This document shows, piece after piece, positions 16,974-25,283 of a stretch of DNA of 64,000 bases; the stretch's first letter is position 1; every line of letters begins with the position of its first letter. Below the pieces are notes generated by a model. That model searched no databases. It saw only the letters and a program-made list of their open reading frames with translations, and was not told where the DNA came from. The stretch comes from Bacillota bacterium. Its GTDB lineage: Bacteria > Bacillota > Clostridia > Christensenellales > SZUA-584. The DNA lies in the NCBI GenBank assembly GCA_023412005.1, contig JAEYOE010000031.1:70168-134167 (forward strand), written 5' to 3'. Made by a program: the position numbers and the translations under genes.

Positions 16974-18635
16974 TTATTCCAAAATCGCGCCCTTGTCCGC
17001 CGACGATACCATGCGCGCGTAACGGTAGAGCCAGCCGCTCTTCACACTGAGCTCGCGTTTTTCGAGCCCGGCGAGCCGTTTATCGATTGTCTGTTGATCC
17101 ACCTTCAAATTGAGCTTGCGTGCGGGGATATCGATCTCTATCGTATCGCCCTCTTCAATCACGGCAATCACGCCGCCCGCCTGCGCCTCGGGAGACACAT
17201 GGCCGATGGCCGCGCCCCTTGTGGCGCCGCTGAAGCGTCCGTCTGTGATCAGCGCGACGGTTTTGTCCATACCCATGCCCGCAAGCGCGGACGTGGGGCT
17301 CAGCATTTCGCGCATGCCAGGCCCCCCCGACGGGCCTTCATACCGTATCACGACGACATCGCCGTCGTTGATCTTTCTGTCGTATATCGCCTTTATTGCC
17401 GCTTCCTCGCCGTCGAACACGCGCGCGGGGCCGCTGTGCTTCATCATTTCGGGTGCCACAGCCGATTGCTTCACCACCCCGCCGTCCGGCGCGATGTTGC
17501 CGCGCAGTATCGCGATGCCGCCTTCTCTGGAATGCGGCTTATCGAAGCTCTTGATGACGTTTGCGTCAAGAATCACCGCGCTGCTCACAGCGTCGCCGAT
17601 CGTTTTGCCCGCAACACACATGGCGTTTATCTTTATCAATCCGTTCTTTTTCAGCTCATTCAACACCGCATAGACGCCGCCTGCCGCATGCAGATCGACG
17701 ATGTGGATACGGCTGGCCGGCGCAAGCTTGCACAGGTTCGGCGTTCTCTTGCTGATTTGATCCACCAGATTAAGGCTCAGCTTGACGCCGCATTCGTTCG
17801 CAATCGCGGGCAGATGCAGCACGGAATTCGTCGAGCAGCCAAGCGCCATATCGAGCGACAAGCCGTTTTCAAACGCGTCCGGTGTCATAATATCGAGCGG
17901 CTTTAAGTCCATATCGAGCAGCTTCATCAGCTGCATACCGCTCTGCTTGGCGTGACGAATGCGCGCCGCATGCACGGCCGGAATCGTTCCGTTGCCGCTG
18001 AGCGCCATACCGAGCGCTTCGGTCAGGCAGTTCATGCTGTTGGCCGTAAACATGCCGGAGCACGAGCCGCAGCCCGGGCAGACGGAGTTTTCGAGCTTAT
18101 CCAGCTCCTCAATGCCCACCTTGCCTGCGCTGTACGCGCCCACCGCTTCAAATATCGTGGTCAGGCTCGCGTCCACGCCATCCAGATCTTTACCCGGCAT
18201 CATCGGGCCGCCGGATACGAATATCGAGGGGCGGTTGAGGCGCGCGGCTGCCATCAGCATGCCGGGCACAATCTTGTCACAGTTCGGCACAAAGGCGACC
18301 GCGTCAAACCCGTGCGCCATCACCATCGATTCGATCGAATCCGCAATCAGCTCCCGCGTTGCAAGCGAATACTTCATGCCCGCGTGCCCCATCGCGATAC
18401 CGTCGCAAACGCCGATGCACGGCACCATGATGGGCGTACCGCCCGCCATGCGAATACCATCGGCCACGGCCTTAGCCACCTTATCAAGATGGATGTGGCC
18501 GGGTACGATCTCGCTCTGCGCCTGCACGATGCCAATAAGCGGGCGGGCGATTTCCTCGTCCGTATAGCCCATCGCTTTAAACAAAGACCGGTGCGGCGCT
18601 CTGTCCGCGCCTTTTTTCACACTGTCACTGATCAT
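16974..18635 (-). CDS. ilvD: dihydroxy-acid dehydratase
   Basis: A 553-residue iron-sulfur dehydratase that converts 2,3-dihydroxy-isovalerate or -methylvalerate to the 2-oxoacid. Cluster ligands are visible in VPNCDKIVPGML (about residue 116-127) and CPGCGSCSGMFTANSMNCL (about 188-206). The C-terminal GRFSGATRGAAIGHVSPEA is the family signature. Length is standard. It starts 3 bp after the leuB stop and is followed 12 bp later by ilvB. The cluster is oxygen-sensitive in related enzymes. Confidence 0.97.
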   Translation of the reverse strand: MISDSVKKGADRAPHRSLFKAMGYTDEEIARPLIGIVQAQSEIVPGHIHLDKVAKAVADGIRMAGGTPIMVPCIGVCDGIAMGHAGMKYSLATRELIADSIESMVMAHGFDAVAFVPNCDKIVPGMLMAAARLNRPSIFVSGGPMMPGKDLDGVDASLTTIFEAVGAYSAGKVGIEELDKLENSVCPGCGSCSGMFTANSMNCLTEALGMALSGNGTIPAVHAARIRHAKQSGMQLMKLLDMDLKPLDIMTPDAFENGLSLDMALGCSTNSVLHLPAIANECGVKLSLNLVDQISKRTPNLCKLAPASRIHIVDLHAAGGVYAVLNELKKNGLIKINAMCVAGKTIGDAVSSAVILDANVIKSFDKPHSREGGIAILRGNIAPDGGVVKQSAVAPEMMKHSGPARVFDGEEAAIKAIYDRKINDGDVVVIRYEGPSGGPGMREMLSPTSALAGMGMDKTVALITDGRFSGATRGAAIGHVSPEAQAGGVIAVIEEGDTIEIDIPARKLNLKVDQQTIDKRLAGLEKRELSVKSGWLYRYARMVSSADKGAILE

Positions 18636-18638
18636 TTT

Positions 18639-19703
18639 TTATGCCTCCAAAAACCCGATGACGATATCCGTCATCTGCGTGGTCGAAACCGTTTTTTCGT
18701 CTGCCAGCGCGATATCCTTCGTGCGCGCGCCGCTGCTCAACGCAGAGCCGACCGCGTACTCTATTTTCTTTGCGATGTCATCGCGGTTCAGCGAATGCCG
18801 CAGCATCATCGCCGCCGAGAGTATGGTCGCCAATGGATTGGCCAGCCCCTGCCCCGCGATATCCGGCGCGCTGCCATGCACCGGCTCGTACATCCCAAGT
18901 GACCCCGACCCAAGGCTCGCTGAGGGCAGCATGCCGATAGAGCCGGTAATCATCGCCGCTTCGTCGGAGAGAATGTCGCCAAACATGTTCTCCGTGACAA
19001 TCACGTCGAACTGCTTGGGGTTTCTCACGAGCTGCATCGCCGCGTTATCCACGTACATGTGCGAAAGCGTCACCTCGGGGTACTCCTTGGCGACCTCTGT
19101 CACCACGCTGCGCCACAGGCGCGACGATTCGAGAATGTTCGCTTTGTCGACGCTGACCAGCTGCTTTTTGCGGCCCATCGCCGTTTTCATACCGACATGC
19201 GCTATGCGGCGCACCTCTTCATCGCTGTAGCGCATCGTGTCGTATGCCCACGTTTCGGTGCGCTCCTGCTTGCCGAAATATAGCCCGCCGGTCAGCTCAC
19301 GGATCACAATGATATCAAGGCCGCCTTCCGTCAGCGAGGGCTTTAATGGGCACGCTTCCGCCAGCTCCTTATAGAGCATTGCCGGGCGTACGTTCGCGAA
19401 AAGCCCAAGGCCTGCGCGCAAGTCGAGCAGCGCGTTTTCGGGGCGCATGCCCGACGGCAGCGTATCCCACTGCCAGCCGCCAACAGCGCCGAGCAGCACT
19501 GCGTCGCTTTCTTTCGCACCTTTGAGCGTTTCTTCAGGCAGCGGCTTGCCTACGCTGTCTATCGCGCAGCCGCCTGCGAGATAATGCGTGTATTTAAGTT
19601 CAAGGCCTGTGCCGTTTGTCGCCGCATTCAGCACGCGCAGTGTTTCGCCGATCACCTCCGGGCCGATACCGTCGCCCGCTATCACCGCAATCCGTTTTTC
19701 CAT
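18639..19703 (-). CDS. leuB: 3-isopropylmalate / beta-methylmalate dehydrogenase
   Basis: A 354-residue NAD-dependent beta-decarboxylating dehydrogenase. IAVIAGDGIGPEVIGE opens the protein; RELTGGLYFG (about residues 135-144) and the YVDNAAMQLVRNP region carry substrate and metal ligands; GSAPDIAGQGLANPLATILSAAMM is the NAD-binding signature (GSAPDIAGQGLANP quoted in part). In this operon it follows cimA and not leuA, so it can serve the citramalate route to 2-oxobutyrate (beta-methyl-D-malate oxidation) as well as leucine synthesis. It begins 32 bp after the cimA stop. Confidence 0.96.
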   Translation of the reverse strand: MEKRIAVIAGDGIGPEVIGETLRVLNAATNGTGLELKYTHYLAGGCAIDSVGKPLPEETLKGAKESDAVLLGAVGGWQWDTLPSGMRPENALLDLRAGLGLFANVRPAMLYKELAEACPLKPSLTEGGLDIIVIRELTGGLYFGKQERTETWAYDTMRYSDEEVRRIAHVGMKTAMGRKKQLVSVDKANILESSRLWRSVVTEVAKEYPEVTLSHMYVDNAAMQLVRNPKQFDVIVTENMFGDILSDEAAMITGSIGMLPSASLGSGSLGMYEPVHGSAPDIAGQGLANPLATILSAAMMLRHSLNRDDIAKKIEYAVGSALSSGARTKDIALADEKTVSTTQMTDIVIGFLEA

Positions 19704-19735
19704 CCTGTCACCTCTTAAAAACGTGTTAAACTGCT

Positions 19736-21289
19736 TTACTCATCCAGCAGCAAATAATCAATTGAATCGATTAGCGCGAACAAGCTCGCTTCAATAACGT
19801 CTGTCGAGACGCCCATTGTGCGCCAGTAACGCTCGCCGTTGCTGGATTCGATAACGACACGCACCTTGGCTGCCGTTGCCGCGTCCGTATCGAGCACACG
19901 CACCTTGTAGTCTGTCAGTGTTACGCCCTTAAGAGCCGGGAAGAAAGCGCCCAGCGCTTCGCGCAGTGCTTTGTCGAGCGCGTTGACCGGGCCGTTGCCC
20001 TCCGCAGCCGCCATACGGTTTTCACCGTCCACATCCACCTTCACCACCGCGTAGGCACCGAATGTGTTTTGATGCGTGGGCTCGTCGCTCACCTTGAAGT
20101 GCACCAGAGAAAACTTCGATTTGTGCATCCCCAGTTCCTTCATGACGAACAGCTTAAAGCTGCTTTCCGCGCCCTCGTAGCTGAAGCCTTCGCTCTCCAT
20201 GTTCTTAAGCGTTTCCATCAGCCGCGACACCTCGGCTTTATCCTCGGCCACATCCGGGAATATATCTTTAAGCTTTTCATACATCGCGCTCTTGCCCGCC
20301 ACTTCAGACAGCAAAAACTCACGGCTGTTGCCGACAATTGACGGCTCAATGTGCTCAAACGAGCCTTTGGCCTTTCTCAGGCCGTCGATATGCATACCGC
20401 CCTTGTGCGCAAACGCATTGCGCCCCACATACGGCAGCGATTCGTCGAACGACAGATTCGTGATTTCTGCCGCTTCACGTGCCACGGCATACAGCTTGCC
20501 GATGTTATCGCCGATGCAGTCGTACCCCAGCTTCAGCTGCAGGTTTGGTATGATGGACGATAACCGTGCGTTGCCGGTGCGCTCACCGAATCCGAGCAGT
20601 GTGCCCTGCACATGGCAGGCCCCCTGCTGCACCGCGATAATGGAATTCGCCACCGCGAGCTCCGTATCGTTGTGCGCATGGATGCCGAGCTTTTTGTTTA
20701 CCGCGTTGAGCGATGCCTGCACAGCTGCTTTCATCTCCTCCGGCATTGTGCCTCCGTTTGTATCGCAAAGCACAATCACGTCAGCGTCTGCGCGGCTGGC
20801 AGTTTTCAATACCTCAATTGCATACTCAGGGTTTGCTTTGTACCCGTCAAAGAAATGTTCGGCATCAAACATTACCTCTTTGCCGTTGTCCTTTAAGAAC
20901 TTCAGCGTATCATAGATCATGTTCAGGTTCTCTTCAAGCGTTGTACCGATCACTTCGGTGGCGTGAAGATCCCACGCTTTGCCGAATACCGCAACTGCTT
21001 GCGTGCCCGCATCCATCAGCGCTTTTACACCGGCATCCGTTTCCACCGGCGTGTTTTTGCGGCGCGTGCTGCCAAAAGCCACGAGGCGCGCATGATTCAA
21101 TGTCACCTTTACGGCTTCCTCAAAGAACTGCCTCTCTTTAGGATTAGAGGCAGGATTCCCTGCCTCTATATAATCGACACCCAGACTGTCCAGCAGGATA
21201 AGCATCTGCAGTTTATCGGACAGTGAATAGTTGATTCCGCGCGCCTGTGCGCCATCGCGCAACGTGGAATCGAATATATCTACTTTCAT
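19736..21289 (-). CDS. cimA: citramalate synthase
   Basis: A 517-residue enzyme of the LeuA/HMGL family that condenses pyruvate with acetyl-CoA to (R)-citramalate, the first step of threonine-independent isoleucine synthesis. DSTLRDGAQARGINYS at the N-terminus matches the CimA signature; LeuA instead has DTTLRDGEQ-type sequence. GIHAHNDTELAVANS (about residues 194-208) and NAFAHKGGMHIDG (about 294-306) carry metal and substrate ligands. The C-terminal part (about 390-510) is a LeuA-type allosteric dimer domain, probably sensing isoleucine. The operon has leuB but no ilvA (threonine deaminase), which supports CimA over LeuA; leuC and leuD are not in the window. Confidence 0.92.
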   Translation of the reverse strand: MKVDIFDSTLRDGAQARGINYSLSDKLQMLILLDSLGVDYIEAGNPASNPKERQFFEEAVKVTLNHARLVAFGSTRRKNTPVETDAGVKALMDAGTQAVAVFGKAWDLHATEVIGTTLEENLNMIYDTLKFLKDNGKEVMFDAEHFFDGYKANPEYAIEVLKTASRADADVIVLCDTNGGTMPEEMKAAVQASLNAVNKKLGIHAHNDTELAVANSIIAVQQGACHVQGTLLGFGERTGNARLSSIIPNLQLKLGYDCIGDNIGKLYAVAREAAEITNLSFDESLPYVGRNAFAHKGGMHIDGLRKAKGSFEHIEPSIVGNSREFLLSEVAGKSAMYEKLKDIFPDVAEDKAEVSRLMETLKNMESEGFSYEGAESSFKLFVMKELGMHKSKFSLVHFKVSDEPTHQNTFGAYAVVKVDVDGENRMAAAEGNGPVNALDKALREALGAFFPALKGVTLTDYKVRVLDTDAATAAKVRVVIESSNGERYWRTMGVSTDVIEASLFALIDSIDYLLLDE

Positions 21290-21314
21290 TTTTTTGCTCC
21301 TAATTCGGGGCCGT

Positions 21315-22316
21315 TTAGAATTCGGGTTCGTCCTGCCAAGGCATCATTTTTCTGAGTTCCTTGCCCACCTTTTCAACCGGCAGCTCTCTTTCGATGCGAC
21401 GTCTTGCGAGGAAGCCCGGGCGGCCCGCTTTGTTTTCCGAGATCCAGCGGCTGGCGAAAACGCCTTCCTGAATCTCCTGCAGCACCTTCTTCATTTCTTT
21501 GCGTGTTTCATCCGTGATAATTCGGCGTCCGATTGAATAATCGCCGAACTCTGCCGTATCGCTGATGGAATAACGCATATACGAAAGACCGCCTTTGTTG
21601 ATCATATCGACGATCAGCTTCATCTCATGTATGCACTCAAAGTAAGCGCTTTCGGGTTCATAGCCCGCTTCCACAAGTGTATCGAAACCGGCCTTCATCA
21701 GCTCGGTCACGCCGCCGCAAAGCACGGCCTGCTCACCGAAAAGGTCCGTCTCCGTCTCTTCGCGGAACGTTGTGGCAAGAATGCCCGAACGCGCGCCGCC
21801 GATGCCCTCTGCATAGGCAAGGCCAACGTTCAATGTATCGCCTGTCGGGTCCTGAGCAACAGCGATGAGGCACGGCACGCCTTTGCCCGCCACATACTCG
21901 CTGCGCACCGTATGGCCGGGGCCTTTGGGGGCCACCATAAACACGCCCACATCAGCCGGCGGCTTAATCTGGCCAAAATGAATGTTAAAGCCGTGAGCAA
22001 ACACGAGGTATTTACCGGCTGTGAGGTTCGGCTTTACCGATTCTTCGTAGACCTTGGGCTGCAGCTCGTCGTTGACGAGAATCATAATCACATCGGCTGC
22101 CTTGGCAGCATCGAATGCCGTTGCCACCTTCAGGCCGAGGCTCTCCGCCTTCTTCCACGACTTGCTGCCTTCGTAAAGGCCCACAATCACGTTAAATCCA
22201 GATTCGTGCAGATTGAGCGCATGCGCATGGCCCTGGCTGCCAAAGCCGATCACCGCGACCGTTTTGTTAGCAAGATACTCTTTGTTACAATCCGACTGAT
22301 AATACAATTTAGCCAC
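21315..22316 (-). CDS. ilvC: ketol-acid reductoisomerase
   Basis: A class I NADP-dependent enzyme of about 333 residues, converting acetolactate/acetohydroxybutyrate to the dihydroxy acids. The Rossmann loop is AVIGFGSQGHAHALNL; the C-terminal domain has CHGG-like metal ligands in ECIHEMKLIVDMINKGG. The frame is open from 22364, but AAAGGAG lies 9 bp before a GTG at 22316, giving the family-typical start (V)AKLYYQSDCN; the GTG start is chosen. It lies 51 bp after ilvN and 25 bp before cimA. Confidence 0.95.
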   Translation of the reverse strand: MAKLYYQSDCNKEYLANKTVAVIGFGSQGHAHALNLHESGFNVIVGLYEGSKSWKKAESLGLKVATAFDAAKAADVIMILVNDELQPKVYEESVKPNLTAGKYLVFAHGFNIHFGQIKPPADVGVFMVAPKGPGHTVRSEYVAGKGVPCLIAVAQDPTGDTLNVGLAYAEGIGGARSGILATTFREETETDLFGEQAVLCGGVTELMKAGFDTLVEAGYEPESAYFECIHEMKLIVDMINKGGLSYMRYSISDTAEFGDYSIGRRIITDETRKEMKKVLQEIQEGVFASRWISENKAGRPGFLARRRIERELPVEKVGKELRKMMPWQDEPEF

Positions 22317-22367
22317 TTTTAAAATCTCCTTTAAAATCGATATTAATATTTTTCGCAATGACAAGCA

Positions 22368-22886
22368 TTATATCTTCTGCATCGCAGCCGTCTGGCTGTT
22401 ATACAGCTGGGTATCGCCCATTTCAAGTGCGACCATACCGGTTCGCGCCAGCTCTAGGATATAGTAATTTCTGAACAACTCAATGCTCTCATCGATGAAC
22501 GAAATCGTGCCGCTGATTTGTATGGTCACGCACTTTTCTGCGATATCGAGCACAATACCTGCGCGCGATTCGATATCAGCCATCAGCTTCTTTTTCTCCA
22601 CACCATCCGTGCTGATTTTGACGAGCGCAATTTCGCGGAAGATTCCGTCCTCCGAGGGTATTTCTTTAATCGCTTTCACGTCGAGCAGCTTATCAAACTG
22701 TTTGACCACCTGCTCGGTCACCGAATCGTCCGCGAACATCACAATCGTGATGCGCGAGAGCGCGGGGTTGCTCGTGACACCGACCGTTAAGCTCTCGATA
22801 TTGAAACCGCGCCTGCTGATTAGGCCGGATATGCGCGACAGGACGCCGGGCTGGTTCGAAACGATAAATGAAATCACTCGCTGCAT
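22368..22886 (-). CDS. ilvN: acetolactate synthase small (regulatory) subunit
   Basis: A 172-residue regulatory subunit. The N-terminal ACT domain (ISFIVSNQPGVLSRISGLIS, about residues 5-24, then RRGFNIESLTVG) binds valine or other branched-chain end products and feeds back on IlvB; the C-terminal ALS_ss domain covers roughly 85-165. It is the first gene behind the T-box, while its catalytic partner ilvB is the last gene of the operon more than 5 kb away. The start follows an AGGAAG-type ribosome site. Confidence 0.95.
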   Translation of the reverse strand: MQRVISFIVSNQPGVLSRISGLISRRGFNIESLTVGVTSNPALSRITIVMFADDSVTEQVVKQFDKLLDVKAIKEIPSEDGIFREIALVKISTDGVEKKKLMADIESRAGIVLDIAEKCVTIQISGTISFIDESIELFRNYYILELARTGMVALEMGDTQLYNSQTAAMQKI

Positions 22887-22923
22887 AAACTGGTACTTCC
22901 TTTCTTAATAATAATGCTTAATA

Positions 22924-23184
22924 ATAAAAAAACCGCATACTCTTCCTATGAAGAGACGCAGTTGTTATTTCAACTTCGCGGTACCACTCAACTTGTCTTT
23001 AAGCAAAGACCACCTTTAAGGCTCTAACAAGCCCCCATATCATAACGGAATGACCCGGCAATGTCTACTTCATTCGACACGCAGCTCCGGAGGGATTCGC
23101 CCTGCGTCATGCTGCCGATTTCCACCACCCATCGGCTCTCTGAAAGTCATAACCGCCTGACCTGTCTCCATCTACGCTTTTAAT
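22924..23184 (-). ncRNA. T-box leader of the branched-chain amino acid operon
   Basis: Read on the minus strand, the region has the AGAGAG plus hairpin start of stem I, a specifier-loop-like AGTAG segment, the T-box core GTGGTACCGCG (22977-22989 on the plus strand) and a strong terminator at 22931-22963 whose stem (AACTGCGT..CTCTTC with GAAGAG.ATGCGGTT) ends in seven T. T-boxes sense uncharged tRNA and let transcription proceed when the tRNA is not aminoacylated. Codons available at the specifier position include ATT (Ile) followed by a purine; an isoleucine specifier would fit the cimA operon, but I cannot fix the register by eye. The leader ends about 37 bp before ilvN. Confidence 0.93.
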
Positions 23185-23190
23185 ATTAGC

Positions 23191-23219
23191 ATCGTAACAA
23201 ATATCACCTTGTTTGTCAA
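23191..23219 (-). promoter_or_regulatory. promoter of the T-box/ilv operon
   Basis: On the minus strand TTGACA, a 17-bp spacer and TACGAT: a full -35 and a good -10. Transcription would start near 23184, immediately before the T-box stem I. Confidence 0.85.
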
Positions 23220-23262
23220 CACGCGAATGTATTAAGTTTATGTTTCATTGCCTTGCTTCTTA

Positions 23263-25263
23263 TTAATAATTGAGTTTCAGCCAAACAGCCCCAAAGCCCG
23301 GAATCTGAATATCCAGCAAACCGTCATTCACGGTATACTCCCGCCCTGTCAATTCGCAGACGGCCGTCGTGTGCATCCGGTCTTTGAGCTGTTCTTGATG
23401 TTCTTTTGTTATCATATCGCAGTCAGCGGCCAAATCATAAATCACGCGCTTTTCTTCACTGCTGCGATTCACGGCCACAAACCGGATACCATTAACCGCT
23501 TCGTCACCGAATGCGTCTCTACCGTCTGTGATATATCTCAGTATGCCGATACAATCGGCATCCGGCGCATAAAACGCCGCGTGCCCGGTCGTCATCGCGT
23601 CTGAAGCGTTTCGCGCTTGCGATATTTTCTTGTAATGCGTCGTCAGGCTGTGTGGCGCTTGATGATACGGCCCCCTGTTAAACGGATCGAGAAATCCCGT
23701 CATGCCTGTTTCATCGCCGTAATAAATGCACGGCACACCGGGCAGCGCAAACTGCAGCACCGCCGCAAGCCGCTGCAGCACGGCCCCTTTTTCATTTTGG
23801 CTGTCACTCAGGCGAAATGACGCCTGCTGCTCACGCGTCAGTGTATGCGGATCAAGCTTGGTGCCAAGCGCCGTGCGAATCCGCTCAATATCATGAGAAG
23901 ACAGCAGATTCATCAACGCGTAATACATCGGCTTTGGGTACACCGCGGCCTGCTCAACAAAGAAGTCTTTCAGCGCGCGTGCATCCGTTTGCCCTTTCAA
24001 GAACGAGACGACAGCATTCCTCAGCGGGTAGTTCATCACAGAATCAAGCATGCCGCCAAGTGCGTATTTGCGGTGGGTATCGTAGCTGTATTTTGTGGTG
24101 GCATCTTCCCACACCTCGCCGAGCACAATGGCATCTTGTTTTTGCTGCTTGACCGCGTCGTTAATCAGCGCAAGCACGTCGTCGGGAATCTCGTCCGCCA
24201 CATCAAGGCGATATCCGCTCGCGCCCTTTTTTACCCAATGCCGCACCACACTGTCTTCATCGGTAATCACAAAGCGCTGCCAATCCGCATTATGCTCGTT
24301 AACCTCGGGCAGAGATTCAAACCCCCACCAGCTCTTGTATTTGTCGGGAAAATGCTCAAACGTATACCAAGGATAGTACGGTGACTGCTGATCGTTCGCC
24401 GCTCCGCCTTCGCCATACGCTTTTTCTCTGTTGAAATAGATGCTGTCGCTGCCCGTATGCGAGAAAACGCCATCCAGCAAAATGCGAATGCCGAGCGCCT
24501 GCGCCTTGTCGCACAGCGACACAAAATCATCCTCGGTGCCGAGCACCGGATCAACCTTGAGATAATCCGCTGTGTTATACCGGTGATTGGATGCCGCTTC
24601 GAATATCGGGTTTAAATAAAGCACGCTCACACCCAGGGCCTGCAAATCATCGAGCGATTCTTCAATGCCCTTGAGCGTACCGCCATAATAATCGCATGGA
24701 TTGTAATGCGTCTGCCCTTTCATCGGCTTGTATAGCGGTTCTTCGTTCCAGCGCTTGTGTTCGGCCACGCATCGCCCTTTTGAGCGATGATCATCGAGCC
24801 CGTCCCGCACTGTCTTTTCCCCTCTTCGTTTAAACCTGTCCGGAAAAATCTGATACATCACGCTTTTGCGGAACCACGCGGGCGTTACAAAATCGCTTTT
24901 GTAAACGGTCAGCTGATAAGCGGGCGGCGTTTCGGTATACGCGCAGCCGATGCCGCTCCTCTTTTTGCCCTCCGTGCCGTAATAGACGATCCTCTCACCC
25001 GTGTTTACGGTGAAATAATACCAATAGACGCCCGGCTGCGACGGGGCCTGAAAGCTGACCTGCCAAAAGCCGTTGTCTTGCGCCATCAAAATTTCCTGAT
25101 GAACCCCATCGCCCGTGAGACACAGATACACGCCGATCACCTGGCTCAAGCGCGTTTTAAAGCGCAGCGTCACCGTCTGCCCCTGCGGAACCGCGCCAAA
25201 AGGATCTCTGTAGCATAGCAATGTGGAGTTGTGCATCATTTCATTCCTGTAATTGATCAGCAT
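23263..25263 (-). CDS. GH13 neopullulanase/maltogenic amylase-like glycosidase
   Basis: A 666-residue cytoplasmic alpha-glucan hydrolase. An N-terminal CBM34-like beta domain (about residues 10-120) precedes the GH13 barrel. The four GH13 regions are visible: DGVFSHTG, GYRLDVADE (nucleophile Asp near 354), GEVWED (acid/base Glu near 383) and LLSSHD. The frame opens at 25302, but AAGGAG precedes the ATG at 25263 (MLINYRNE), which is chosen. It is the last gene of the glycogen operon, 20 bp after glgP, and no signal peptide is seen, so it probably trims glycogen or imported maltodextrins inside the cell. No terminator is evident before the ilv promoter. Confidence 0.9.
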   Translation of the reverse strand: MLINYRNEMMHNSTLLCYRDPFGAVPQGQTVTLRFKTRLSQVIGVYLCLTGDGVHQEILMAQDNGFWQVSFQAPSQPGVYWYYFTVNTGERIVYYGTEGKKRSGIGCAYTETPPAYQLTVYKSDFVTPAWFRKSVMYQIFPDRFKRRGEKTVRDGLDDHRSKGRCVAEHKRWNEEPLYKPMKGQTHYNPCDYYGGTLKGIEESLDDLQALGVSVLYLNPIFEAASNHRYNTADYLKVDPVLGTEDDFVSLCDKAQALGIRILLDGVFSHTGSDSIYFNREKAYGEGGAANDQQSPYYPWYTFEHFPDKYKSWWGFESLPEVNEHNADWQRFVITDEDSVVRHWVKKGASGYRLDVADEIPDDVLALINDAVKQQKQDAIVLGEVWEDATTKYSYDTHRKYALGGMLDSVMNYPLRNAVVSFLKGQTDARALKDFFVEQAAVYPKPMYYALMNLLSSHDIERIRTALGTKLDPHTLTREQQASFRLSDSQNEKGAVLQRLAAVLQFALPGVPCIYYGDETGMTGFLDPFNRGPYHQAPHSLTTHYKKISQARNASDAMTTGHAAFYAPDADCIGILRYITDGRDAFGDEAVNGIRFVAVNRSSEEKRVIYDLAADCDMITKEHQEQLKDRMHTTAVCELTGREYTVNDGLLDIQIPGFGAVWLKLNY

Positions 25264-25283
25264 CGGGCTTTGGCTCCTTTGCT

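Noticed and set aside
17952..18902. Long plus-strand open frame (316 codons) over ilvD/leuB
   Set aside because: Shadow of two well-supported genes on the other strand; the product is a low-complexity Arg/His-rich string with no ribosome site.
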